Of a DNA stretch of 56,777 nt, positions 1-8,516 are shown piece after piece. The stretch covers positions 1-56,777 of the forward strand of contig NZ_JAFJSY010000072.1 of assembly GCF_019857225.1 (NCBI RefSeq), in the 5' to 3' direction. The translations under genes were made by a program, and so were the position numbers. How positions within the stretch are numbered: position 1 is the stretch's first letter; the number at the start of each line of letters is the position of its first letter. This DNA is from Streptomyces plumbidurans (GTDB lineage Bacteria; Actinomycetota; Actinomycetes; Streptomycetales; Streptomycetaceae). The notes under the pieces were generated by a model, which did not search any database, was not told the DNA's origin, and was given only the letters and a program-made list of their open reading frames with translations.

Positions 1-101
1 GTTGCTCGCGTCCACTGTGTTAGTTCTGAGGCAACGACCGTTGCCGGCTTTGAGCGGAACACATAACTGAAGAGTGTGCTTGTTCGCTCGAAACCATTAG
101 G
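1..101 (+). other. 23S-5S rRNA spacer (partial)
   Basis: This stretch leads directly into the 5S rRNA and resembles the conserved Streptomyces 23S-5S spacer, beginning just past where the 23S 3' end should lie. No gene is visible. The window therefore opens at the tail of an rRNA operon read on the + strand. Confidence 0.7.
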
Positions 102-220
102 GTTTCGGTGGTTATAGCGTGAGGGAAACGCCCGGTTACATTCCGAACCCGGAAGCTAAGCCTTACAGCGCCGATGGTACTGCAGGGGGGACCCTGTGGG
201 AGAGTAGGACGCCGCCGAAC
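102..220 (+). rRNA. rrf: 5S ribosomal RNA
   Basis: The sequence closely matches my memory of actinomycete 5S rRNA. The 5' end GTTTCGGTGG pairs with the 3' end CCGCCGAAC to form helix I, and the internal blocks CCCGGTTACATTCCGAACCC and GATGGTACTGCAGGGGGGAC are hallmarks. At about 119 nt it has normal length. It is the last gene of an rRNA operon whose 16S and 23S lie outside the window. The exact ends may be off by one or two bases. Confidence 0.97.
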
Positions 221-230
221 AATCTTTGGG

Positions 231-283
231 AAGGACCCCTGGTCCCCAGCGTTCAGCTGGGGACCAGGGGTCCTTTTCTTTTT
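231..283 (+). terminator. rRNA operon terminator
   Basis: A perfect 20-bp inverted repeat (231-250 with 256-275) has a 5-nt loop and is followed by a T-rich tail (CCTTTTCTTTTT). This is a textbook intrinsic terminator 10 bases after the 5S rRNA. Confidence 0.95.
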
Positions 284-317
284 ACAATGCTTGCTGTACC
301 GAAGACAGGAGTCACCG

Positions 318-2270
318 ATGTCCACCAACTCTCCCGACGACCGACCGGAGCGCGACCAGCGTCGACGGGACGGTGGGGACCGCGGCGACCGAGGCGGCTA
401 TCGCGGGGACCGTGGTGGCTTCCGCCGCGACGACCGCCGTGACGATCGTCGCGATGACCGTCGGGACGACCGGCGTGACGACAACCGCGGTGGTGGCGGT
501 GGGTACGGCGGGCGTCGGGACGATCGCGACCGTGGTCCGCGTCGCGACGACCGAGGTGACCGCGACCGCGGCTTCCGCCGTGATGACCGCGGGGACCGAG
601 GTGACCGGGGGGACCGTCCGCCCTTCCGGCGTGACGATCGTGGTGATCGTCCCTCGTTCCGGCGTGACGACCGCCGCGACGACAACCGTGGCGGTGGCGG
701 TGGGTACGGCGGGCGCCGGGACGACCGGCGGGGTGATGACCGCGGCGACCGTGGTGCGCGGCCGGCGTACCAGCGTGATGACCGTGACCGTGGCCCGCGT
801 CGGGATGACCGGGGTGACCGTGACCGCGGCTTCCGCCGCGACGACCGAGGCGACCGCGACCGCGGCTTCCGCCGCGATGACCGGGGTGACCGGGGAGATC
901 GTCCGTCCTTCCGGCGTGACGATCGTGGTGATCGTGGCGATCGCGGGGACCGTCCCTCGTTCCGCCGCGACGACCGTCGTGATGACCGCGGGGACCGCGG
1001 TGACCGTCCGTCCTTCCGCCGAGACGACCGTGGCGACCGTCCCTCATACCGCCGTGACGATCGGCGGGACGACCGGCGCGATGATCGACGCGACGATCGC
1101 GGTGACCGTCCGTCCTTCCGTCGTGACGACCGCAGCGACCGTGGCGATCGCCCCTCCTACCGTCGCGACGACCGTCGGGACGACCGGCGTGATGATCGCC
1201 GTGACGACCGCGGCGGTGACCGCGGTGGCTTCCGCCGGGATGACAGGCGGGATGACAGCCGGGGTGACCGGGGTGGATTCCGGGGCCGGGACGATCGTGG
1301 CGGACGTAGCAGTGGTCCTCGTCGGGACGACCGTGGGGGCCGCCCCGGAGGATTCAGGGGGCGTGACGACCGGCGCGGTGGTGGCGGTGGCCGGTTCCGT
1401 GACGACCGACCCCGTGACCGTGACCGTGACAGGGACCGCGACCGTGACCGTGAGCCGATCAAGCGGCTGCCCATCCCCGAGGACGTCACGGGCGACGAGA
1501 TCGACAAGGACGTACGGCAAGAGCTGCAGAGCCTGCCGAAGGGGCTCGCGGAGGACGTCGCCAAGAACCTGGTGATGGTCGCTCGGCTCATCGACGAGGA
1601 CCCCGAAGGGGCCTACGGGTACTCCAGGGTCGCCCTGCGGCTGGCGTCGCGTGTCGCCGCCGTACGCGAGGCGGCCGGGTTCGCGGCGTACGCGAACCAG
1701 AAGTACGCCGAGGCGCTGGCCGAGTTCCGGGCCGCGCGGCGCATGACGGGCACCGTGGAGCTGTGGCCCGTGATGGCCGACTGCGAGCGTGGGCTCGGGA
1801 GGCCGGAGAAGGCTCTGGACATGGCCGGGGCGCCGGAGGTGCAGAAGCTGGACAAGGCCGGGCAGGTCGAGATGCGGCTGGTCGCGGCCGGCGCCCGGCG
1901 CGACATGGACCAGCTCGACGCGGCCATCGTGACGCTGCAGAGCCCCGAGCTCGCCTCCAACTCCGTGCAGCCCTGGACCGCGCGGCTGCGCTACGCGTAC
2001 GCGGACGCGCTCCTCGCTGCCGGTCGTGAGGGCGAGGCACGGGAGTGGTTCGCGAAGGCCGTGGAGGCCGACCGCGACGGCAGCACGGACGCCTCGGACC
2101 GGCTCGCCGAGCTGGACGGCGTGGAGTTCGTCGACGCCTTCGACGGGAGCGACGAGGACGACGACACCCAGGACGCCGGCACCGAGGCGGAAGCCAACAA
2201 GGCCGCTGAGAAGGACGACGAGAAGGACGACGACCAGGACAAAGGCCACGACCAGGCCGACAGGGATTGA
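318..2270 (+). CDS. RGD/RDD-repeat protein with C-terminal TPR-like domain
   Basis: A 650-residue protein of unknown role. Residues ~25-375 are almost entirely Arg, Asp, Gly with recurring FRRDDRGDR, PSFRRDD and GGGGGYGGRRDD blocks, ending in an alternating RDRD tract. Residues ~380-600 form an Ala-rich helical domain resembling tetratricopeptide repeats, and the last ~50 residues are very acidic. Start ATG 318 follows AGGAG at 306-310; the reading frame is open further upstream but runs into the rRNA terminator. The charged, RGG-like repeats suggest an intrinsically disordered, RNA-binding tail. Its location just after an rRNA operon is suggestive of a translation or ribosome link, but that is inference. 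It has no partner genes. Confidence 0.85.
   Translation: MSTNSPDDRPERDQRRRDGGDRGDRGGYRGDRGGFRRDDRRDDRRDDRRDDRRDDNRGGGGGYGGRRDDRDRGPRRDDRGDRDRGFRRDDRGDRGDRGDRPPFRRDDRGDRPSFRRDDRRDDNRGGGGGYGGRRDDRRGDDRGDRGARPAYQRDDRDRGPRRDDRGDRDRGFRRDDRGDRDRGFRRDDRGDRGDRPSFRRDDRGDRGDRGDRPSFRRDDRRDDRGDRGDRPSFRRDDRGDRPSYRRDDRRDDRRDDRRDDRGDRPSFRRDDRSDRGDRPSYRRDDRRDDRRDDRRDDRGGDRGGFRRDDRRDDSRGDRGGFRGRDDRGGRSSGPRRDDRGGRPGGFRGRDDRRGGGGGRFRDDRPRDRDRDRDRDRDREPIKRLPIPEDVTGDEIDKDVRQELQSLPKGLAEDVAKNLVMVARLIDEDPEGAYGYSRVALRLASRVAAVREAAGFAAYANQKYAEALAEFRAARRMTGTVELWPVMADCERGLGRPEKALDMAGAPEVQKLDKAGQVEMRLVAAGARRDMDQLDAAIVTLQSPELASNSVQPWTARLRYAYADALLAAGREGEAREWFAKAVEADRDGSTDASDRLAELDGVEFVDAFDGSDEDDDTQDAGTEAEANKAAEKDDEKDDDQDKGHDQADRD
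388..1453 (+). repeat. In-frame Arg/Asp/Gly coding repeat tract
   Basis: About a kilobase of degenerate short repeats built from CGTGACGAC / CGCGACGACCG-type units. They encode about eleven FRRDD and two YRRDD motifs plus two copies of a GGGGGYGG segment. Repeat number is likely to vary between strains. Long antisense ORFs over this tract are by-products of the base composition. Confidence 0.85.
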
Positions 2271-2304
2271 CCGTTAGGGTTGATCGTCAGGGACTGATCG
2301 TTGA

Positions 2305-2338
2305 CGAAAGGGCGGGGCCGTGAGGTCCCGCCCTTTCG
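2305..2338. terminator. Bidirectional terminator
   Basis: A perfect 12-bp stem, CGAAAGGGCGGG (2305-2316) with CCCGCCCTTTCG (2327-2338), lies between two convergent genes. It can terminate transcription from both sides. Confidence 0.85.
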
Positions 2339-2354
2339 TGTGTCCGATCGTGTG

Positions 2355-3647
2355 TCAGACGTCCAGCGTCCGTAGCACCAGCCCGGACGCCGGCTTCGGG
2401 CCGAACGACGTCGACTTGCGGGGCATCGTCACCCCCTGGCGGGCCAGGTCGCGTACGACCTCTTCGCGGACCGGGTGCAGCAGTACGGCCGTACCGCCGT
2501 CGCGCTCCGCTTTCTCGACCGTGGCGGCCGTGTCGTGGATGTAGGCGATGTGGGCCGGGGAGTCCTCGGGGATGTGCCAGACGTGGTCGAGGAGTGCGGC
2601 GTGCAGGACCGCGGCGTCCAGGGTGCGCCAGGCTGCGGGGCGGTCCGTCGGGATCGTGCGGGCCAGGAGGTCCGGGTCCGGTTGGTCGATCAGGTGGAAG
2701 GCGCCGTCGCCGGCCAGCAGGAAGGCGTTGCCGTCGCGGGCACTGTCGGCCAGCGCTTCGAGGGCTGCGGGCAGGGACACCGGCAGGTGCCGTATGCGGA
2801 ACAGGCCTTCCACGGCGGCGAGCGCGTCCGCGACCGGCACACCGTGCAGGAGGCGGTGGATGGCGCGGACGCGCAGTGGGTAGCGGGCCGTGTCGACGAG
2901 GAGGACGAGGCCGTAGTCCCAGGGGCTGGGGGAGGCGTGCTCCGCGCGTAGACGGCGGTACGTCGCCCAGCGGTGGTGGCCGTCGGCGATCAGGGCCTGG
3001 TGCTGTGCGAGGTCGGACTGGATGCGGGCGAGGTCGGCCGGATCGGTGACCGCCCACAGACGGTGGCTGTAGCCGTCCTCCGTGGTCGTCGCGAGCAGCG
3101 GGGGGCGGTCGGCCATCCGCTCCACGAGGTCCGCTGCGGCCGACGCCGAGCCGTTGCCGCGGTAGGTCAGCAGCAGGGGTTCGAGGTTCGCGGAGGTGGC
3201 GCGCATCAGGGCCGCGCGGTCGGCGACGATGTGTGGCATGACGTCCTCGTGCGGCAGGACCACGCCCTCGGACGGGTCGGAGACGCGCAGGGCGCCTATG
3301 ATGCCGCGCTGCACCATGCCGTCGTCGGCATGCTGTTCGTAGACGTACAGGCCGGGTTTGTCGTCGGCGGCGAGTACGCCCTCCGACTGCCAGCGGCGCA
3401 GGGTGTCGGACGCCTGCTCGTTGCGGGCGCTCGGCGTCGGGGCCTGCGGGAGGATCAGGCGGACGATGTTGTACGGGTCCGCCGACTGGAGATGGTGCAG
3501 ACCGTCGGGGCGTACGACGACGTCGTACGGCGGCGACGTCACTGCGGCCAGGCTGCCGACCCGGTCCGGGTCGTAACGGAGGCCTCGGAACGGGGTGAGT
3601 TCCAGGCCCCGGAGCGCCTTTGCTTCCGAGTGACCTGCTGTGTTCAT
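2355..3647 (-). CDS. DUF1015 (SerK-like) protein
   Basis: 430 residues, the usual length for DUF1015. Family signatures are visible: TPFRGLRYDP near the N-terminus, SPPYDVV at residues ~38-44, DPYNIVRLILPQ at ~57, and the central LIADGHHRWATYR motif. Some members of this superfamily (archaeal SerK, staphylococcal SbnI) are free-serine kinases or related regulators, but most bacterial members are uncharacterised, so kinase activity is only a possibility. Start ATG 3647 lacks a strong ribosome site. It is convergent with the RDD-repeat gene and divergent from the HAD gene. Confidence 0.88.
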   Translation of the reverse strand: MNTAGHSEAKALRGLELTPFRGLRYDPDRVGSLAAVTSPPYDVVVRPDGLHHLQSADPYNIVRLILPQAPTPSARNEQASDTLRRWQSEGVLAADDKPGLYVYEQHADDGMVQRGIIGALRVSDPSEGVVLPHEDVMPHIVADRAALMRATSANLEPLLLTYRGNGSASAAADLVERMADRPPLLATTTEDGYSHRLWAVTDPADLARIQSDLAQHQALIADGHHRWATYRRLRAEHASPSPWDYGLVLLVDTARYPLRVRAIHRLLHGVPVADALAAVEGLFRIRHLPVSLPAALEALADSARDGNAFLLAGDGAFHLIDQPDPDLLARTIPTDRPAAWRTLDAAVLHAALLDHVWHIPEDSPAHIAYIHDTAATVEKAERDGGTAVLLHPVREEVVRDLARQGVTMPRKSTSFGPKPASGLVLRTLDV

Positions 3648-3719
3648 CCCGGCATCGTACGTGTGTCAGAGGCGTGAGGGATGATCGGGGGAAAGTCGAC
3701 GAGCGAGGAGCGATGTGGA

Positions 3720-4748
3720 ATGAGCCAGAGCGTCAGGACGAGGCCCGAGGGCAGTGGCCAGGCCCTGAGCGAGGCGTATGACACGGCGCTGCTCGATCTG
3801 GACGGGGTGGTGTACGCGGGGGGCAGTGCCATCGCCCACGCCGTCGAGTCGCTGGCCACCGCCCGGTCGGGCGGGATGCATCTCGCGTACGTCACCAACA
3901 ACGCGCTGCGGACGCCGGACGCGGTGGCCGCTCATCTGACCGAGCTGGGGATCCCGACCGGTGCCGAGGACGTCATCACGTCCGCGCAGGCGGTCGCGCG
4001 GTTGATCAGCGAGCAGATACCGGCGGGCGCGCGCGTGCTGGTGATCGGCGGGGAGGGGCTGAAGGTCGCGCTGCGCGAGCGGGGTCTTGAGCCCGTCGAG
4101 TCGGCGGAGGACGATCCGGCGGCGGTCGTGCAGGGGTACGGCGGACCCGATCTGGCGTGGGGCCGCTTCGCCGAGGCGTGCTACGCCATCGCGCGCGGGG
4201 TGCCGTGGTACGCCTCCAACACCGACCTGACCATTCCCAGCGCACGCGGGATCGCGCCGGGCAATGGCGCAGCGGTGGAGGTCGTGCGGATAGCGACCGG
4301 CGCCGATCCGCAGGTCGCGGGCAAGCCGCTGCCACCCATGCACCGGGAGACGATCCTGCGTACGGGCGCCGAGCGGCCGTTGGTGGTCGGGGACCGGCTG
4401 GACACGGACATCGAGGGGGCGTTCAACGGCGAGGTGGACTCGCTGCTCGTCCTGACCGGCGTCACCGACGCGGCACAGCTGCTCGCAGCGCCGCCGCGGC
4501 ACCGGCCGGCGTATGTCGACGCGGATCTGCGCGGAATGCTGACGGGACAGCCGGAGGTCAGCGAGGCGGGTGACGGCTTCCGGTGCGGCGGCTGGACGGC
4601 GACGGCGGCGTCGGAGCGGCTTGAACTGGACGGCGACGGCGAGGCCCTGGACGGTTTGCGGGCGCTGTGCGCTGCGGCCTGGACATCGGCCGGCGAGGGT
4701 GAGTGCGAGCTGGACGCGGGGAAGGCGCTGGGCAGGCTGGAGTTGTGA
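3720..4748 (+). CDS. HAD-superfamily IIA (NagD-like) phosphatase
   Basis: 342 residues. HAD motif I is LLDLDGVVYAGG with nucleophile/acid Asp26 and Asp28. Motif II is YVTNNALRTP, the motif III lysine region is GKPLPPMH, and motif IV is VVGDRLDTDIEGAF. This layout with a C2 cap is typical of the NagD / p-nitrophenyl-phosphatase subgroup, which dephosphorylates small phosphate esters; the substrate is unknown. Start ATG 3720 is chosen because GAGGAG (3705-3710) sits 9 bases upstream; the in-frame ATG at 3681 has no such site. The C-terminal ~70 residues are less conserved. Confidence 0.9.
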   Translation: MSQSVRTRPEGSGQALSEAYDTALLDLDGVVYAGGSAIAHAVESLATARSGGMHLAYVTNNALRTPDAVAAHLTELGIPTGAEDVITSAQAVARLISEQIPAGARVLVIGGEGLKVALRERGLEPVESAEDDPAAVVQGYGGPDLAWGRFAEACYAIARGVPWYASNTDLTIPSARGIAPGNGAAVEVVRIATGADPQVAGKPLPPMHRETILRTGAERPLVVGDRLDTDIEGAFNGEVDSLLVLTGVTDAAQLLAAPPRHRPAYVDADLRGMLTGQPEVSEAGDGFRCGGWTATAASERLELDGDGEALDGLRALCAAAWTSAGEGECELDAGKALGRLEL

Positions 4749-4771
4749 GGCGGCGGCTTGGGTGAGGGGTG

Positions 4772-4790
4772 CGAGGGTAGGCTAACCTAA
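4772..4790. promoter_or_regulatory. DmdR/IdeR-type iron box
   Basis: The 19-mer ending GTAGGCTAACCTAA matches 16 of 19 positions of the actinobacterial iron-box consensus TTAGGTTAGGCTAACCTAA. It ends 4 bases before the GTG start of the first permease gene. It also contains TAACCT (4783-4788), a possible -10 box. Iron-loaded DmdR/IdeR would shut the importer off. Confidence 0.88.
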
Positions 4791-4794
4791 CTAC

Positions 4795-5838
4795 GTGTTG
4801 GTCGACAGTCCTCCCGAACAGCGCGCGGAGACCGCCCCCGCGCCCCCAACCCGCCGGGCGATACGGGCCTTTGGGCTGCTGCTCTCTCTCGTCGTCCTGG
4901 TGCTCGTCGCCCTGGCGAGCATCGCGATCGGCGCGAAAGAGCTGTCCCTGGGACAGGTGTGGCACGGACTGTTCCAGGACACGGGGACGTACGGCGACGT
5001 AGTCGTGGACGAGCGGCTGTCGCGCACGGCGCTCGGGCTGCTCGCGGGTGCCGCACTCGGCCTCGCCGGTGCGGTGCTCCAGGCCCTCACCCGCAATCCG
5101 CTGGCCGACCCCGGACTGCTCGGCATCAACGCGGGCGCGTCGGCCGCGGTCGTCACGGCCATCACGTACTTCGGTGTCACCAGCCTGACCGGCTACGTCT
5201 GGTTCGCCTTCGTCGGAGCAGCGGCCGTCGGCGCGCTGGTCTGGTTCCTCGGCGGCAGCCGGAGCGCGACGCCGGTGCGGCTCGCGCTCGCCGGTACCGC
5301 CATCAGCGCCGCGCTGTACGGCTATCTGCAGGCCGTGATGATCACGGACGAGGCGGCGCTGAACAAGATGCGCTTCTGGACGGTCGGTTCGCTCGCCTCG
5401 GCGACCGACTCGACGATCCTGCAAGTGCTGCCGTTCATCGCGGCCGGTTCGGTCCTCTCCCTCGTGCTCGCCCGCCCGCTCAACGCCGTTGCGATGGGCG
5501 ACGACACCGCCACCGCGCTCGGCGCCAACCTGAACCGCACCCGGGCGCTGTCCATGCTCGCCGCGACCGTGCTGTGCGGGGCGGCCACGGCGGCTTGCGG
5601 GCCGATCGCCTTCGTCGGGCTGATGGTTCCGCACGTCGTACGGTCCTTCACCGGCCCCGACCAGCGCTGGATCCTGCCGTACGCCGCGATCCTGTCGCCC
5701 GTCCTGCTGCTCGGCGCGGACGTGCTCGGGCGGATCGTCGCCCGCCCCTCCGAGCTGCAGGTCGGCATCGTCACCGCGATCATCGGCGGGCCGGTCTTCA
5801 TCTTTCTCGTACGACGGCGAAGGACGGCACAGCTGTGA
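4795..5838 (+). CDS. Iron-siderophore ABC permease, FecCD family (first)
   Basis: 347 residues, standard for a FecCD/BtuC permease with about ten membrane helices. The family block RTALGLLAGAALGLAGAVLQ followed by RNPLADPGLLGINAGA is intact, as is the C-terminal GPIAFVGLMVPHVVR coupling region. It forms half of the transmembrane channel importing ferric siderophore. GTG 4795 is the only plausible start: it lies just after the iron box, so there is no room for a ribosome site and the mRNA is probably leaderless. The stop overlaps the next gene's start (GTGA). Confidence 0.95.
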   Translation: MLVDSPPEQRAETAPAPPTRRAIRAFGLLLSLVVLVLVALASIAIGAKELSLGQVWHGLFQDTGTYGDVVVDERLSRTALGLLAGAALGLAGAVLQALTRNPLADPGLLGINAGASAAVVTAITYFGVTSLTGYVWFAFVGAAAVGALVWFLGGSRSATPVRLALAGTAISAALYGYLQAVMITDEAALNKMRFWTVGSLASATDSTILQVLPFIAAGSVLSLVLARPLNAVAMGDDTATALGANLNRTRALSMLAATVLCGAATAACGPIAFVGLMVPHVVRSFTGPDQRWILPYAAILSPVLLLGADVLGRIVARPSELQVGIVTAIIGGPVFIFLVRRRRTAQL

Positions 5839-6872
5839 AGAGCACCCGTGTGATGAGGTCCCCGGGTGGGCTCTCCGTGCGCCTGGACGCACGGGCCGCC
5901 CTCGTCGTCGTCCTGCTGCTGCTTGCCGCGCTCGCCGCGGGCGTCGCACTGATCGGCACCGGCGACTTCCCCATCTCGGCCGGCGATGTGCTCAAGACCC
6001 TTGCCGGGAACGGGAACGCCGGGCAGGAGTTCATCGTCGACGAGCTGCGGCTGCCGCGGGTCCTGGTCGGGCTGCTGGTCGGCGCCTCGCTCGGACTGGG
6101 CGGCGCGCTGTTCCAGGCCGTCACCCGCAATCCGCTCGGAAGTCCTGACGTGCTCGGGCTCGGCCAGGGTGCGACGGCCGGGGCGCTGGTGATGATCGTG
6201 CTGTTCTCCGGCAGCGCGGCCGAGGTCACGGTGGGCGCGCTGGTGGGTGGGCTGGTCACCGGGCTGGCCATCTATCTGCTCGCCTGGAAGCAGGGGGTGC
6301 ACGGCTATCGGCTGGTCCTCGTCGGAATCGGCGTCTCCGCGATCGTCACGGCGGTCAACGGCTATCTGCTCACCGTGTCCGACATCGTCGACGCCGCCCG
6401 TGCGGTCGTCTGGATGACCGGGTCCCTCAGCGGTCGCGACTGGGACCAGGTCTGGCCGCTGCTCGGGCTGTGCGCCGTGCTGGTCCCACTCGTCCTCGTC
6501 AACGCGCGCGGGCTGCGGATGTTGGAGATGGGCGACGACGTCGCCGGCGCCCTGGGCGTACGCGTGGAGCGCGTGCGGGCGCTGCTCATGGTGGCCGCCG
6601 TCCTGCTCACCGCGACGGCCACCGCCGCTGCGGGTCCCGTCAGCTTCGTGGCTCTCACCGCACCGCAACTGGCCCGCCGCCTGACCCGCTCGCCGGGCCC
6701 CAACCTCCTGCCGTCCCTCTGCATGGGCGCCGCCCTCCTGGTCACCGCCGACTTGACCTCCCAGCGGCTCTTCGGCGCCGACCAACTGCCCGTCGGCGTG
6801 GTCACCGGAGTACTCGGCGGTGTCTATCTGCTCTGGCTCCTGGTGACGGAACGCAGGGCGGGGCGGATATGA
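5835..6872 (+). CDS. Iron-siderophore ABC permease, FecCD family (second)
   Basis: 345 residues from GTG 5835, which overlaps the preceding stop by four bases, so translation is coupled. Conserved motifs are ELRLPRVLVGLLVGASLGLG, then FQAVTRNPLGSPDVLGLGQG and GPVSFVALTAPQLARRL. With the previous gene it makes a heterodimeric FecCD channel. No substrate-binding lipoprotein is encoded nearby, so that partner must be elsewhere. Confidence 0.95.
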   Translation: MKSTRVMRSPGGLSVRLDARAALVVVLLLLAALAAGVALIGTGDFPISAGDVLKTLAGNGNAGQEFIVDELRLPRVLVGLLVGASLGLGGALFQAVTRNPLGSPDVLGLGQGATAGALVMIVLFSGSAAEVTVGALVGGLVTGLAIYLLAWKQGVHGYRLVLVGIGVSAIVTAVNGYLLTVSDIVDAARAVVWMTGSLSGRDWDQVWPLLGLCAVLVPLVLVNARGLRMLEMGDDVAGALGVRVERVRALLMVAAVLLTATATAAAGPVSFVALTAPQLARRLTRSPGPNLLPSLCMGAALLVTADLTSQRLFGADQLPVGVVTGVLGGVYLLWLLVTERRAGRI

Positions 6873-6895
6873 GCGACTTGAAGGGGCTGGGCGTG

Positions 6896-7252
6896 GGGTT
6901 GGTGGGGGAGCCGGGCCCGGGCTTGGCGGTGAAATCGGGCGTGGGCTCGGCGGCGAAGCCGGGTGCGGGCACGGTGGCGAACCCGGACTGGGGCTCGGCG
7001 GCGAAGCCGGGCGCGGGCTCGGCGGTGGAGTCGGGTGCGGGCAGGGCGACGAACCTGGACTCCGGCATGGCTGGGGGGCCGAGCGCCGGCTTGGTGGCGA
7101 ATCCGGCCACGGGCAAGGCGGCGGGCGCGGGCGCGGGGGCGGAACCGAACCGGGTCGCGGCCACCAACCCAGACCCGGAGACAGCAACCACCCTGGACCC
7201 CAGCACAGCCACCACCCCCGACCCCAGCACAGCCACCACCCCCGACCCAGCC
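6896..7252 (+). repeat. 24-bp minisatellite between permease and ATPase
   Basis: From ATG 6869, which overlaps the permease stop as ATGA, a frame runs without a stop into the ATPase. Residues 10-89 of that frame are ten degenerate octapeptides of the type GSAAKPGA / GTVANPDW / GSAVESGA. Residues 105-128 are three more octapeptides, TATTPDPS. The whole tract has a 24-bp period. It is either a disordered N-terminal extension of the ATPase or an expanded intercistronic spacer. Confidence 0.8.
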
Positions 7253-7336
7253 ATGTCGACAAAGCCGGACGCGTGTACATCGACAAAGTCGGTCGCCGGC
7301 GGCACGGCGATCGTGACGAACACCCGAAGGAGCACT

Positions 7337-8143
7337 GTGAACCGCCTGTCCGCCGAGAGTGTGACTCTCGCCTACGATCAGCGGGTCATCGCCGAGGAGT
7401 TGTCGGTGGAGATCCCGGACAACTCCTTCACCGTGATCGTCGGTCCGAACGCGTGCGGCAAGTCCACGTTGCTGCGTGCCCTGTCGCGGATGCTGAAGCC
7501 GAACCGGGGGCGCGTACTGCTCGACGGGCAGGTCATCCAGTCGATGCCGGCCAAGAAGGTCGCGCGCGCACTGGGTCTGCTGCCGCAGACGTCGATCGCG
7601 CCGGACGGCATCACCGTCGCCGACCTGGTGGGCCGCGGCCGCTACCCGCACCAGGGCATCCTGCGCCAGTGGTCGACGGAGGACGAGCGGGTCGTACAGG
7701 AGTCGATGGCGCAGACCGGGGTCACCGAGCTCGCCGATCGCTATGTCGACGAATTGTCCGGAGGTCAGCGGCAGCGGGTGTGGATCGCCATGGCGCTCGC
7801 CCAGCAGACGCCGTTGCTGCTGCTCGACGAACCGACGACCTACCTCGACATCCAGCACCAGATCGACGTCCTCGACCTGTGCGCCGAACTGCACGAGGAA
7901 CAGGGCCGCACCCTGGTAGCCGTACTCCACGACCTCAACCACGCCGCCCGCTACGCCACCCATCTGATCGCGCTGCGCGAGGGACGGATCGTCGCCGAGG
8001 GCGCGCCGAACGACATCGTCACGGCCGACCTGGTCGAGGAGGTCTTCGGGCTGCGCTGCCAGGTCATCGACGACCCGGAGACGGGAACCCCGCTGGTGGT
8101 GCCCGCGGCGCGGAAGGCGCGGGCCGCTACAGCAGCTTCCTGA
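7337..8143 (+). CDS. Iron-siderophore ABC ATPase (FepC/FecE type)
   Basis: 268 residues. Walker A is GPNACGKST (36-44), the signature is LSGGQRQRVWIAMAL, Walker B is LLLLDEPTTYLD, and the switch His lies in VLHDLNHAARY. It powers the FecCD pair upstream. GTG 7337 is chosen because GAAGGAG (7326-7332) is perfectly placed and gives normal family length. The alternative start is ATG 6869, coupled to the permease stop, which would add 156 low-complexity residues. The 3' end overlaps the convergent SCP2-like gene by 17 bp. Expression is probably controlled by the iron box at 4772. Confidence 0.93.
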   Translation: MNRLSAESVTLAYDQRVIAEELSVEIPDNSFTVIVGPNACGKSTLLRALSRMLKPNRGRVLLDGQVIQSMPAKKVARALGLLPQTSIAPDGITVADLVGRGRYPHQGILRQWSTEDERVVQESMAQTGVTELADRYVDELSGGQRQRVWIAMALAQQTPLLLLDEPTTYLDIQHQIDVLDLCAELHEEQGRTLVAVLHDLNHAARYATHLIALREGRIVAEGAPNDIVTADLVEEVFGLRCQVIDDPETGTPLVVPAARKARAATAAS

Positions 8144-8474
8144 GGAGGAGCAGGTCCCGCAGGCCGGCCTCCAGCTTCACCCGGCCCGAGCCCCACGCCC
8201 GGGCGAAGTTCAGCTCGCCGGAGACCAGCGCCACCAGGTCGTCGCCCTTCATGGTGAGCCTGATCTGGGCCTTCTCCCGTGGAGTGCCCTGCACCGTGTC
8301 CTCGACCACGATCCGGCCGCCGGTCATCCGGCCGACGAAGGTGATGTCGAGGTCGGCGATCCGGCAGCTGACCGAGCGGTCCAGTGAGACGGCCGTACGG
8401 ACGTCCCCCTCGGCGCTCCGCATGTTGTCCGAGAGCTTTTCGAGTGCGGCGCGGCACTCCTCGATCGTGGCCAT
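8127..8474 (-). CDS. Small SCP2 sterol-carrier-like domain protein
   Basis: 115 residues from ATG 8474. The pattern resembles an SCP2 lipid-binding fold: a helical start (EECRAALEKLSDNM), then a beta-rich middle, DDLVALVSGELNFARAWGSG, and a final helix. SCP2 proteins bind lipids or other hydrophobic ligands; no ligand can be assigned here. The gene is convergent with the ATPase and divergent from the next small gene across 42 bp. Confidence 0.75.
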   Translation of the reverse strand: MATIEECRAALEKLSDNMRSAEGDVRTAVSLDRSVSCRIADLDITFVGRMTGGRIVVEDTVQGTPREKAQIRLTMKGDDLVALVSGELNFARAWGSGRVKLEAGLRDLLLLRKLL

Positions 8475-8516
8475 CGAGATCGACGGTACCCCAGGGCTTC
8501 GGGGTAGCGTCTGGGC

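Noticed and set aside
388..1453. CRISPR-like or satellite array
   Set aside because: The repeats are irregular, lack unique spacers of constant length, and encode an in-frame Arg/Asp/Gly protein tract.
5322..7286. A long antisense frame (over 650 codons) opposite the FecCD permeases
   Set aside because: It mirrors the high-GC third positions of the real genes, has no domain, and the + strand proteins are clear ABC permeases.
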